Assembly (NCBI GenBank): GCA_951812725.1
Contig: OX638330.1
Location: forward strand, 372,001 to 436,000
Reading direction: 5' to 3'
DNA length: 64,000 nt
DNA from: an uncultured Caldilineaceae bacterium
GTDB lineage: Bacteria > Chloroflexota > Anaerolineae > Caldilineales > Caldilineaceae
A model generated the notes under the pieces. The model was not told the origin of the DNA, did not search any database, and worked only from the letters and a program-made list of their open reading frames with translations. A program made the translations under genes and the position numbers. Shown one piece after another: positions 25,792 to 34,522 of the stretch (the first letter of the stretch is position 1; each line of letters opens with the position of its first letter).

Positions 25792-27285
25792 TCAGCCGGT
25801 CTCTTCCCTGTCATCTTCAGCCCTCGGTTCGAGGAGCGCATCCATCTCCTGCGTCTCCTCTTCGCCTTCCCCATCTTCGGCCTGATTTCCCTCCGCCCGA
25901 TAGGTGGGAATCTCGTCGAGTTCTGCGTTGCCCGCATTCACCTCATCCACCGCGCTCCCCTCAACCTCCGTTTCAGCAAGCGCATGAGATTCATCAGGTC
26001 CCGACGTTTCATCAATCTCCCACGCATCTGATTCGGGCGTCAAACTAACCGGAACATGGGCAGGCAAGGAGGCCTTGATCTCTTCATCACTACCATCTCC
26101 CCAGTAGGAAGTGACCGAAGCCAGCACCGGCAGATCATCCAGACTGAGAATTGACTTCGTTCTCTTTAGCACTGCGATCCTCTCTTCCTCGGCAACCAAG
26201 CGCTCTCGGGGCTCAGGTTCCTGTATTTCGGGCGCCGCCAGGAGCGCTTCAGGCCCTTCTGGCAACTGATTCATCTTCTTGTAAAGCTGCGCCAGCGCCG
26301 GGCCGACCGCATCCAGGGGAAGGTGGCTTCGCACCGGCGTGTCTGATGTCTCCCACAACTCGGCCAGCGCCTCAAAATCCCACACTGCAGACAGTACACT
26401 CTCTGTGCGAGAATTCGACGCCTCTACCAAAATGCCGCTTGCGCGGGGGGTAAGCTCCTGTGGAGCCAGCACCGACGAGCGGCCCACAAACGGGTCTCGC
26501 TGTCGACGGCTGAACTCGTTATGGCCGACCAGAAAGCTGATAGCGGCGAACAGTTGGTTGTCCTGCATCCGCGCCAGCATCCCGGCCCGCAGCTTTTCGT
26601 ATAGGACCCGATCGGTAGCCGCGCCCTGGGCGACAAGAAGCTCCGCACCCTGGTATGCCAGCAGCCGCCCTACTTCCGGGTAGAGCAAGTCGCCGCCCAG
26701 CATCAGCCCGATCTGCCCGACCGGCGTCGGAATTACGTTCCACTCGTGGCCGCTCTGGGCCAGATCCTCGTCTTCAGGATGCAGCACCCGCTTGGCCTGG
26801 TAGCCCAGCCGCTCGCCGCCAGGCCCATAGACCACCGCCAAGTTGCGCAGCACCCCGTCCAGAGGGTCCGGCAGATAGGCGCTCGGCGCAACCAGGGTTA
26901 CATCAAATTCCCGCGCCAGCTCTCCAAAAACCCCGTCATAGGCATCCCACACCATCTCCGGCTGCGTCGTCAGCAGCGCGCCCGCCATCTGGCGAAAGTC
27001 GGAATTCAGCCACCCCGCAAGCGCGCCCGAAACGCCGCCGCTGACCTTTTGCCACAGGCCTGTCTGCCGCCGCCGCGCCAAATCTGCCCGCTTGAGCAGA
27101 TTCGCCTGAAAGCCGCCGAGAAGCGGCGGGATCACCATCACGCCGGCCAGTTCAGGGAATACCACCAGCCGCGCCCTCTTGTTCTCCGCAGCCCGCATGA
27201 ACCGGCGTAAATCGTCCCGGTACTCGTCCAGCGTCTGCGGCAGCCGCATCTTCTGCTGGATACAGGCGACAACGAGCGTTTTCAT
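25792..27285 (-). CDS. Nitrilase-superfamily protein lacking the catalytic cysteine
   Basis: 497 residues. The N-terminal 300 align with carbon-nitrogen hydrolases: 'MKTLVVACIQQ', the catalytic glutamate in 'LVVFPELAGV' (Glu45) and the lysine in 'GYQAKRVLHPE' (Lys165). The nucleophile motif, normally G-x-x-x-C-(Y/W)-D, reads 'IGLMLGGDLLYPE', with Gly197 in place of Cys, so amidase chemistry is not expected. Residues from about 340 form an acidic, low-complexity tail of more than 150 residues ending in many Glu/Asp. The ATG at 27285 is chosen because the domain begins there; no ribosome site is evident. It lies 54 bases after the Gfo/Idh gene, same strand. Possible roles are binding or scaffolding. 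Confidence 0.8.
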   Translation of the reverse strand: MKTLVVACIQQKMRLPQTLDEYRDDLRRFMRAAENKRARLVVFPELAGVMVIPPLLGGFQANLLKRADLARRRQTGLWQKVSGGVSGALAGWLNSDFRQMAGALLTTQPEMVWDAYDGVFGELAREFDVTLVAPSAYLPDPLDGVLRNLAVVYGPGGERLGYQAKRVLHPEDEDLAQSGHEWNVIPTPVGQIGLMLGGDLLYPEVGRLLAYQGAELLVAQGAATDRVLYEKLRAGMLARMQDNQLFAAISFLVGHNEFSRRQRDPFVGRSSVLAPQELTPRASGILVEASNSRTESVLSAVWDFEALAELWETSDTPVRSHLPLDAVGPALAQLYKKMNQLPEGPEALLAAPEIQEPEPRERLVAEEERIAVLKRTKSILSLDDLPVLASVTSYWGDGSDEEIKASLPAHVPVSLTPESDAWEIDETSGPDESHALAETEVEGSAVDEVNAGNAELDEIPTYRAEGNQAEDGEGEEETQEMDALLEPRAEDDREETG

Positions 27286-27339
27286 CGGAGCTGGACTGTC
27301 CGTTCCCCTACTACGCAATACGAAACACGCATTACGATA

Positions 27340-28407
27340 CTATCCCTTATACGCCCCGATAATGTCAATGATCAATCCCACATCCTTGCGCGCATGCTCC
27401 AGAGACGTGCGTGACGCCTTGCCGTTGACAATGCAGTCGTGGAAGTGGCGCAACTCTTGCACAAAAGCGCTGTCCCAGTCGATATACGGTTCGCTGCGAT
27501 ATGTGGTGCCCTCGCTGTCGATCCCCTGGATCGACAGCGTAGACAGGATCCCCCGTGAAAAGCCGGTCGGGTAGGACACGACCACACGCTTATCGTCGCC
27601 GTAGATCTCCAGCGTCTCCTTGAAGTCCCACAGATCGGGCAGATCGATCCACGTGCCCAGACAGCGGGCTCCGTTCTCGTAGACCAATGTGAATGTAACC
27701 GCGCGTCCCTCCTGCCAGATCTCCGTATGCGTCACCTCGACCGGCAGGCCCATGATCTCGCGCAAGCCATACAGATCGTGGATCATACTGCCCGCCAGCA
27801 AATGGAAGGCGCGCTCCACGTGGGGGGCCACGTCGCCGATAGCCTGCTGTCGCGCGGCCTGCCGCCCCGCAATCGCGCTATCCATCGCCCCCTCCGGCAG
27901 ATCGCCAAAACTGCGCACGTCGAACTGTTGCAGGTGCAACGCGTTGTCCGGGTGCATATGATTGATTTGCACAAAGCGCACATCTATGTCGGCCGCTTCC
28001 TGCTTGGCCCGCTCAAATGCTGGGTCATAGACTTTCATATAACCCGCTTGGCCCACCTTCCCGGCTCGCTTGCACGCCTCGATCATTTCGTCGCATTCCT
28101 GCAAAGAAAAGCAGACCGGTTTTTCTACAAATGCGTGCTTACCCGCATCGAAGGCATCAACGGCCACACCCTTTTTCGGGTCCGTCTGGCACAGTATCAC
28201 GGCCTCCACATCACTCGCCAGCAGATCGCGATAATCGGTAAAGTGCTGGGGCACGTGAAAACGGTTAGCCACATACTGGGCCGCGCCGGCCGACACGTCG
28301 CAGACCGCCGTCACCTCGAACTCATCCTGTAATTCCTTCAAATTGGGCATATGATGGACCTGGGCGATGGCCCCGCATCCGATGACGCCAATCTTCACTC
28401 GTCTCAC
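27340..28407 (-). CDS. Gfo/Idh/MocA family oxidoreductase
   Basis: 355 residues. The Rossmann motif is 'IGVIGCGAIAQVHH' near the N-terminus; 'FTDYRDLLASDVEAVILC' and the 'FVEKPVCF' catalytic-lysine motif follow. The C-terminal domain has 'AGSMIHDLYGLREIM' with the expected histidine and 'GTWIDLPDLWDFKETLEIYG'. The GTG start at 28407 has GGAGAA about 10 bases upstream; another GTG three codons later is possible. It likely oxidises a sugar or polyol derivative. An IS982 element now separates it from the cupin gene of what appears to have been one operon. Confidence 0.92.
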   Translation of the reverse strand: MRRVKIGVIGCGAIAQVHHMPNLKELQDEFEVTAVCDVSAGAAQYVANRFHVPQHFTDYRDLLASDVEAVILCQTDPKKGVAVDAFDAGKHAFVEKPVCFSLQECDEMIEACKRAGKVGQAGYMKVYDPAFERAKQEAADIDVRFVQINHMHPDNALHLQQFDVRSFGDLPEGAMDSAIAGRQAARQQAIGDVAPHVERAFHLLAGSMIHDLYGLREIMGLPVEVTHTEIWQEGRAVTFTLVYENGARCLGTWIDLPDLWDFKETLEIYGDDKRVVVSYPTGFSRGILSTLSIQGIDSEGTTYRSEPYIDWDSAFVQELRHFHDCIVNGKASRTSLEHARKDVGLIIDIIGAYKG

Positions 28408-28466
28408 TTTCTTTTCTCCGGTCGCTGGTCGATGGCTGACGGTGGGTAGGTAGGTGAAGGACTATT

Positions 28467-29480
28467 AGGGCCTTATGCTAGTTGGGAAAGGCCAATTGCT
28501 TGATTTGCAGATAGTCAGGTACGCCCAAGAGGCGGTTGATATAAATGCAGAGGGTATGTGCGGTCAATTTTGTGTATAAGCGTGCACAAAGGCCTCTGAG
28601 CGTGTGAGCGTGGTTGGTTTCAATCGAGAACTGTGCGTTGAGTTGACTGGTGACTGTTTCGATGATTTGGCGGACCGAGTCGTAGAGGCGAGAGAGGTGT
28701 GCCGGGATCTGTTTTTTCTGGTTTTTGCGCTTCTTGGTGAGAAGACGGATGCGATTGTATTGCCAGAGTTCCTCAGCTGCCGGTGCACTGACGTAGGCCT
28801 TGTCGCCGATGACGATGCGGTTGTCGTGTTCTGCAAGGAGTTCGCGACCGACAGCCAAGTCGCGTTCGTTAGCCGGAGCTAACTCGAAGTCGATAATAAG
28901 GCCACCCATCGTGATCAGCATATGCAGCTTGAAACCGAAGATCATCATCTTCTTGGAGGGAACGGGCCCATAATCGGCCCCCCAATCGGACCATTTGGCG
29001 CGCGCTTGTGGCGCCAGATGGAATTGAACCACAGGAATAGGCAGGCTATCGATTACACAATGCACGTCCCTGTAGAGTTCCGTCCTGGCCAACATCATGC
29101 GTCGCATTTCATTGATGACCCCCATCAAGTTACATCGCCGCCGATTGAAACGGCTCTGCTCCGGCAAAATCGGAAACTTATCCCGATGTGCCTGCATATG
29201 ATTGAGTAACTCTGTTTCCACATCCCATCCCACACATTCGCCGATGAGACAAATCGCGATCAATTCACTGTCGCTACACTCAGGCTCCGGCCCCGGTCGT
29301 CTCAGCTGTCCTTCCAGTTCCTTGTACATGTCGTCAACGAGCACATACACGCATAGACAGAAGTCGTCAAAGTGGGCTATCATTCGCTTGGTCCCCCTGG
29401 TGAGCTACCTTGGTTGGTCGAGACTTCCAAAGTTATCTCACCAGGGGACTTTTTTCAACCGCTAACTAGCATAAGGCCCT
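28467..29480. mobile_element. IS982-family insertion sequence (1,014 bp, intact)
   Basis: Ends are perfect 17-bp inverted repeats AGGGCCTTATGCTAGTT (28467-28483 and, inverted, 29464-29480). ATT flanks both sides (28464-28466 and 29481-29483), a short target duplication in line with the variable duplications of this family. A single intact transposase gene fills the element on the minus strand. The right end lies at the cupin stop codon. Confidence 0.9.
28478..29383 (-). CDS. IS982-family transposase
   Basis: 301 residues, the usual length. N-terminal 'FDDFCLCVYVLVDDMYKEL', then 'CSDSELIAICLIGECVGW' and 'FPILPEQSRFNRRRCNL' are characteristic of IS982 transposases. A DDE-type catalytic core follows: 'VIDSLPIPV' gives the first Asp, 'IVIGDKAYVS' the second, and 'SQLNAQFSIETNHAHTLRG' contains the Glu region. 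It is undamaged and ends within the left terminal repeat. The element appears recent because both termini are identical. Confidence 0.95.
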   Translation of the reverse strand: MIAHFDDFCLCVYVLVDDMYKELEGQLRRPGPEPECSDSELIAICLIGECVGWDVETELLNHMQAHRDKFPILPEQSRFNRRRCNLMGVINEMRRMMLARTELYRDVHCVIDSLPIPVVQFHLAPQARAKWSDWGADYGPVPSKKMMIFGFKLHMLITMGGLIIDFELAPANERDLAVGRELLAEHDNRIVIGDKAYVSAPAAEELWQYNRIRLLTKKRKNQKKQIPAHLSRLYDSVRQIIETVTSQLNAQFSIETNHAHTLRGLCARLYTKLTAHTLCIYINRLLGVPDYLQIKQLAFPN

Positions 29481-29481
29481 A

Positions 29482-30132
29482 TTATGGACCGGTATAATCC
29501 GTGTCCACAGTGCGCGAGGTAAAGCTGTTCCAGACATCCGCCAGCGCGAAGCCGCTGCGGAAGGCCGGGTAAAGAGATGCCCACATCGCATCGCGGGCTG
29601 CATGGGCCGCGGCCTCATCCCCTGCCGCGCGCGCCGCCTTAAAGGCTGCAATCTGCTCCCGCTGGGTCTGTGTATTCGTTTCGACCGCAGACAACCATGC
29701 TTCGGCGGCGGCCAGCTGCTGATCAAGAATCTCGTCAGTCGGGGTCGTCCGATCCGGCTCTACGTCGTATGACGTATTCAACGCAAAACGAGGCGGCTTC
29801 TTTGTACCGTCTTCATTCCAGTAGGTATGGGTAGGCTGAATGTGCGGCGTCACCGACAGGTACATAATGACAGGCTCGTCCCCCACATTGCGCACCTGGT
29901 GGTCCTCATCGGTAAGTGCGATGCAGAGTTGGCCCGGCCCCAAGACCTCGGCATGACCCTCGATTGTGAACTCCGCCTGCCCTTGCAATATGAGAAAAAT
30001 CTCATGGCCCAGATCATGGGTATGAATCTGCGCCGTATGGCCTACCTCGAACTGCAAAAAGCGGGCCCGGATCTCCGGCGTTGTCAGCACGTTACGTATG
30101 TCTTTATGAAAGTCCAGAACCTGAAAGGGCAC
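29482..30132 (-). CDS. Cupin-domain protein with C-terminal helical tail
   Basis: 216 residues. A single cupin barrel spans about 20-110 with metal-binding motif 1 'GHTAQIHTHDLGHEIFLILQ' and motif 2 'GPGQLCIALTDEDHQVRNVG', so a metal ion is likely bound. The last 80 residues are helical and Ala-rich ('LDQQLAAAEAWLSAVE'). It lies 100 bases after the DppC gene, in the same direction. Its TAA stop straddles the IS982 target duplication, so the coding sequence just survives the insertion. The function (isomerase, dioxygenase or sensor) cannot be decided from sequence. Confidence 0.85.
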   Translation of the reverse strand: MPFQVLDFHKDIRNVLTTPEIRARFLQFEVGHTAQIHTHDLGHEIFLILQGQAEFTIEGHAEVLGPGQLCIALTDEDHQVRNVGDEPVIMYLSVTPHIQPTHTYWNEDGTKKPPRFALNTSYDVEPDRTTPTDEILDQQLAAAEAWLSAVETNTQTQREQIAAFKAARAAGDEAAAHAARDAMWASLYPAFRSGFALADVWNSFTSRTVDTDYTGP

Positions 30133-30232
30133 AGCTCTCTCCTTGTTCGTTTTTCGCTATCAGTTGGCGGCTCAACTATTCGTTGCAAACGGGAACTGCC
30201 GGGAAGACGCTGCAAGCAACTGGACGGCCTCC

Positions 30233-31162
30233 TTAATCTATCCGCCGCCGCAGCTTCGGGTCGAGGAAATCTCTGAACGCGTCGCCAAAGAGATTGGCGG
30301 CCATGATCGCAAAAGTGATCGCCAGGCCAGGGAAGATTACAAGCCACCAGGGGGGACGAAACGCGGCTGCCAGCACGCCGCCCAGCATATTGCCCCAACT
30401 CGGCGCCGGCGGCGGAATGCCCATCCCCAGAAAACTCAGTGCCGACTCGGCGAAAATGGCGCCTCCCAGATGCAACGTCGCCACCACCAGGATCGGCGCA
30501 ACCGCCTGCGGCGCAACATGGCGCACCATGATCCGGATATTCGACGCCCCATTTACCATGGCGGCCTCGACGTAGGAGGTCTCCTTGATCGAGAGCACCA
30601 CCGCGCGCGTGATGCGCGTGGCCGAGGGAATGCTCGTTACCGAAATGGCAACGATTACGGTAAACAGTCCCGCCCCCAGGACGACAAGCAGCAATAGCGC
30701 CAATATCAGACCGGGAAAGGACATCAGCACATCCACAACGCGCTGGCTGATTAGATCAAATCGCCGGCCCATATAGCCGCTGGCAACGCCCCACACAAAG
30801 CCGATCAGGTCCCCAATGAAGACGGACGTGATACTCACGATCAGCGTAATGCGCGTCCCGTATATGATTCTACTCAGAAGGTCCCGACCCAACTGATCGG
30901 TGCCCAGAATGTGCTCCCCGGTCGGCGCGGCGCGTATGGCGCTGTAGTCGGCTTCCAGCGGATCGAAAGGGGAGAGAAGAGGCGCAAAGACCGCCAGGAT
31001 GAACATCAGCACCCAGACGCCCACGGCGAACATCCCGATCGGCGAGGACTTCGTAAAGCGTCTTACCGCGCCGCTGAAACGCAGCAAAACATTGGGGCGC
31101 TGGCCTTCAATATCGAGAACAATACCTTCGGAATCGGCAGGCGGTGCGCTCGTCATAGCCAT
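30233..31162 (-). CDS. ABC transporter permease, DppC type
   Basis: 309 residues from the ATG at 31162, preceded by GAGGAAG; upstream codons in the frame are not family-like. 'SPIGMFAVGVWVLMFILAVF' forms helix 1. 'HILGTDQLGRDLLSRIIYGT' is the DppC signature after the short external loop, and the EAA loop is 'EAAMVNGASNIRIMVRHVAP'. The end 'FGDAFRDFLDPKLRRRID' is typical. It follows the DppB gene by 88 bases. No ATPase gene is present in this operon. Confidence 0.95.
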   Translation of the reverse strand: MAMTSAPPADSEGIVLDIEGQRPNVLLRFSGAVRRFTKSSPIGMFAVGVWVLMFILAVFAPLLSPFDPLEADYSAIRAAPTGEHILGTDQLGRDLLSRIIYGTRITLIVSITSVFIGDLIGFVWGVASGYMGRRFDLISQRVVDVLMSFPGLILALLLLVVLGAGLFTVIVAISVTSIPSATRITRAVVLSIKETSYVEAAMVNGASNIRIMVRHVAPQAVAPILVVATLHLGGAIFAESALSFLGMGIPPPAPSWGNMLGGVLAAAFRPPWWLVIFPGLAITFAIMAANLFGDAFRDFLDPKLRRRID

Positions 31163-31250
31163 TTCGGCTTCCTCAATGGGTGGATAGCGACATGTACTCA
31201 GAAGGCCGCGGCTATTGTAAACGCCGCCGCCGACCACAACGCCCTATCCA

Positions 31251-32210
31251 CTATTCGTAGCGAATGCGGGGATCGAGAAACGCGTAACTCAGGTCAACAA
31301 GAAGATTGATAACGACGTAAATCAAACCATACAGTAGAACGAGGTTCTGGATCATCATCCAGTCCCGCTCAGTCATACCCTGCACCAGCAGCTTTCCAAG
31401 GCCCGGTACCGCAAACGCGGTCTCGACCGAAACCGCGCCGCCCAGCAGCCCGCCCAACGCCAACCCGGTCGTGGTTACGACCGGAAGTAATGCGTTCTTG
31501 AAGACATGGCGCCAAACCACCATGGCCTCCCGCAGACCCTTGGCCCGCGCCGTGCGAATATAATCTTCAAACAGCACTTCAAGCGCCGCCGACCGCGCCA
31601 TGCGCGCCGTCGACGCCGACAGCCCCAATCCCAGCGCCAGCGCCGGCAACACTGTCATCGAAAGATTGCCTAACGGGTCCTCCCATAGCTGAATAATTGT
31701 GATCGGAGGCCGCCAGGTAAACACGAGTACGGTGAAAAGAATAATCAGCAGCCCCAGCCAGTAGCTCGGCACTGCAATAAAGACCGTGATACCAACGCGC
31801 GAAAGATGGTCCATCATCGTATTCCGCCACATCGCGCTGAGCATCCCGAGCGGTACCCCGATCAGCCAGGATAACAGCACTGCCATGACCGCAATCTGCG
31901 CCGAAATCGGGCCCCGCCGCAGGATCATGCCGCTGATCGGCTCCTTATTCCAGAACGACGAGCCCATATCGCCGCTGATTACCTGCGCCATCCACTCCAG
32001 GTACTGTATGTAATAGGGCTGGTCCAGCCCCAGGCTGGCGCGCACCGCCTGCAGCTCCTCTTCACTTAGGACATATATCCCGTCCGACTCCGACACGATC
32101 AACTGTAGCGGATCGCCGGGAATCACCCGCATTGCCAAAAAAATCAAAACCGTGACGCCGAATATAGTCGGGATGGCAATGAGTATGCGGTTAAGAAGAT
32201 ATTTCGACAT
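31251..32210 (-). CDS. ABC transporter permease, DppB type
   Basis: 319 residues from ATG at 32210 ('MSKYLLNRILIAIPTIFGVT', classic DppB start); a GTG 30 bases earlier is less likely. 'FLAMRVIPGDPLQLIV' carries the MPGDP-like motif, 'ASLGLDQPYYIQYLEWM' is next and the EAA loop is 'RTARAKGLREAMVVWRHVFK'. It ends 'LSYAFLDPRIRYE'. Together with DppC and the SBP at 32394 it forms a family-5 importer; a divergent GH172 gene suggests an oligosaccharide or furanoside ligand. Confidence 0.95.
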   Translation of the reverse strand: MSKYLLNRILIAIPTIFGVTVLIFLAMRVIPGDPLQLIVSESDGIYVLSEEELQAVRASLGLDQPYYIQYLEWMAQVISGDMGSSFWNKEPISGMILRRGPISAQIAVMAVLLSWLIGVPLGMLSAMWRNTMMDHLSRVGITVFIAVPSYWLGLLIILFTVLVFTWRPPITIIQLWEDPLGNLSMTVLPALALGLGLSASTARMARSAALEVLFEDYIRTARAKGLREAMVVWRHVFKNALLPVVTTTGLALGGLLGGAVSVETAFAVPGLGKLLVQGMTERDWMMIQNLVLLYGLIYVVINLLVDLSYAFLDPRIRYE

Positions 32211-32393
32211 GAGCGATTGGAGGGAGTCTGCGAACTTCACGGAATGGGCGGCGCAACAGCCCGGCGAACGGGCCTGGTCGCGCCGCCCAATAGATGTTCA
32301 ACTGTCCGTTCCCTGCGCGTAACCCCTAGTTAGCATCCGGTTGCCGCGACCTGTAGCAGCTCTGACCACTGATCACCTGCAACCGCCGCGCCT

Positions 32394-34112
32394 CTACGCA
32401 TCAGGGTCGATCCATACCGTCTCCATGCGGCCCCACTCGGCAAAGACCCGCGAGTCCAACGCCAAACCTTTGACCCGGTTGTTCCACATCGGCAGGTGAT
32501 AGGTGTAGCCGACCAGGTACTCCGGCGGGTTCTCGTCCAGCAGATTCTGCGCATCGGCGATCTGCCCCGTCCGTGTCTCGACGTCCAACTCCACGTCTAT
32601 ACTGCTCAGCAGTGTGTCGAAGTCCGGATTGCTGTAACCGCCGAAATTCTGTGAACCTCCAGTGGCCCACCACAGGTTGCCGCGCGGCGAGATGTCAGAG
32701 ACTGAATGCCCGCGCGTGTGAACCATCAACTGATAGTTGCCCGACTGCTGTTCCGAGCCAAGCAGCGCGCGTTCGACGATGCGAATGTCAGTCTCGATGT
32801 TCAGTTGGCGCTTGAGCATATCCTGGAATGCGGGGGCCAGCAGTTCACCCTGCGGCCCGGCCGCCGCCAACAGTTCGATCCCTTCCAGACCATCACCGTA
32901 ACCGGCATCGGCCAACAGCTGCTGCGCCGTCGCGACATCCTCTTCCTTATCGGCCCTGTAGCCCGGCATCGTCGACAACTCTTCAGGGGTTGTGGCGTAC
33001 GGATCGCCCTGCGGTACCCAGCGAGTAATGTTGATCAACTCCTGCGTACCGAACGCCGCCGCCAGGTTATGCTTGCTCACCGCCAGATGGATCGCCTTGC
33101 GCACGCGTGGATCGTCAAAAGGAGCCTCGCGGTTGTTGATGAATACCCAGTACGCGCCGAAGTTGGCCAGCTGGTTGGCCTGCACGGAGTCAGGCCGATT
33201 CTTGCCCTCGTCCCATGTCTCTTTAGCGACGTTCCACGACATGTCAGCCTGATCGGTGAGCACGGCAGTGCCGCGGTCGGACCAAGCCGGCACGTGCAAC
33301 ATTTCCAGCCCGTCTACGTAGGGCAGCTCCGGATCCCAATAGTCGGGATTGCGCTCCATGATCCACTTCTCGGCCGGCAGATGGTCGACAAAGCGGAACG
33401 CGCCCGTTCCAGGGGCGATAACTTCACGCAGATCGTAGTTGTTTTCCTCCAGCGACTTCTTCGAGTAAATCAGCGCATTGGTGGGCGTCAGAAGATTGAG
33501 GAAGAATGGCCGCGGCGAATTCAGGTTGAAACGCACCGTCATGTTATCCACAGCCTCGACCGAGTCAACAAATGTGAAGTTGGCCTTCAACGGGCTGACA
33601 ATGCCTTCCGGCGGGTCAATGATTCGATTGAACGTCGCCGCCACATCCGCGGAGGTGAACGCTTCGCCGTCATGGTACTTAACGCCCTCTCTCAAGGCAA
33701 AGGTGTACGAAAGGCCGCCCTCGCCTACCTCCCAGCTCTCGGCCAGGTCGGGAATGATCGTGCGCAGTCCGTCTACCAGATTGTTGCGTACCAGATTGTT
33801 GTACATGTGCGATAGGACATGGGTGCCGCCGCCCTGGTGGGCATCAAAGTGCGACATCGTCACGCCGAAGGCCGTCCGCAGTATGCCCCCGCGTTGCGGG
33901 TTGCCATCCGGGCGCATCATGCCTGCTCCGGTCGCAACAGCCTCAGGTGTCGGCACCGCCGTCGGCGCGGCCGCTGGGGCGGCCATTTCGGCCGGCGCGC
34001 CAGCCGCGCAGGCTGCCAGTGCAGATGCAGCCGCGCCCGCGGCCATCATCTTCAGGAAAGTACGGCGGCCAACGTTACGTGCTCCATTGTCCGTGTTCTG
34101 CTGACGTGTCAT
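32394..34112 (-). CDS. Family-5 substrate-binding lipoprotein of the second Dpp-type importer
   Basis: 572 residues. The ATG at 34112 has AGGAG 8 bases upstream. Twin-arginine lipoprotein signal 'VGRRTFLKMMAAGAAAS' (RR at 16-17) with lipobox 'ALAAC' (Cys35), then a 30-residue Ala/Pro/Thr linker. The SBP_bac_5 domain has 'TFALREGVKYHDGEAFTSAD' and 'RKAIHLAVSKHNLAAAFGTQ'. It is the first gene of an operon running through DppB, DppC, cupin, (IS982), Gfo/Idh and the nitrilase-like gene. A degenerate ACTGACCACT run lies just 3' of its stop. Confidence 0.95.
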   Translation of the reverse strand: MTRQQNTDNGARNVGRRTFLKMMAAGAAASALAACAAGAPAEMAAPAAAPTAVPTPEAVATGAGMMRPDGNPQRGGILRTAFGVTMSHFDAHQGGGTHVLSHMYNNLVRNNLVDGLRTIIPDLAESWEVGEGGLSYTFALREGVKYHDGEAFTSADVAATFNRIIDPPEGIVSPLKANFTFVDSVEAVDNMTVRFNLNSPRPFFLNLLTPTNALIYSKKSLEENNYDLREVIAPGTGAFRFVDHLPAEKWIMERNPDYWDPELPYVDGLEMLHVPAWSDRGTAVLTDQADMSWNVAKETWDEGKNRPDSVQANQLANFGAYWVFINNREAPFDDPRVRKAIHLAVSKHNLAAAFGTQELINITRWVPQGDPYATTPEELSTMPGYRADKEEDVATAQQLLADAGYGDGLEGIELLAAAGPQGELLAPAFQDMLKRQLNIETDIRIVERALLGSEQQSGNYQLMVHTRGHSVSDISPRGNLWWATGGSQNFGGYSNPDFDTLLSSIDVELDVETRTGQIADAQNLLDENPPEYLVGYTYHLPMWNNRVKGLALDSRVFAEWGRMETVWIDPDA

Positions 34113-34522
34113 CGGTTTGGCTCCTGTTCTCTTGGTGATTAGCCGAATGACCTGAGTACGAAGCGCCTCCACACTTGTAACCCGCGCCCCTGGTGCGTCG
34201 GTGCAATTCCCGCGAATAATCAAGTTCCTGGAATCGGCGCCAACTGGTGGAGTACTGTTTTCAAATGGGATTCACTTTGGCTCAGGGATCATGGTACATT
34301 ATAGGGGAAGAGAAGATCAGCGTCAAAGACGGCCGCCTCTCCATAATTCAGTCCGGCCTCGCCTGCTTTCAGGCCGATAACAAGCGCACCTTCCGGCACG
34401 ACAGGCCCAGCCAGTTTTCCACTCCCCGATCCCAAAGAGCACGCATCAGCGGGCCGCTGAGATCTCCCGGAGCGTTATGCGCAATCCATTCGAAAACCAA
34501 CACCTTACGGAGCGCCAAACCA
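34113..34522. other. Divergent intergenic region (SBP / GH172)
   Basis: No gene is supported. An open frame continues upstream of the GH172 start, but its translation is not family-like. It should contain both divergent promoters, but no clear pair of hexamers was found. Confidence 0.45.
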
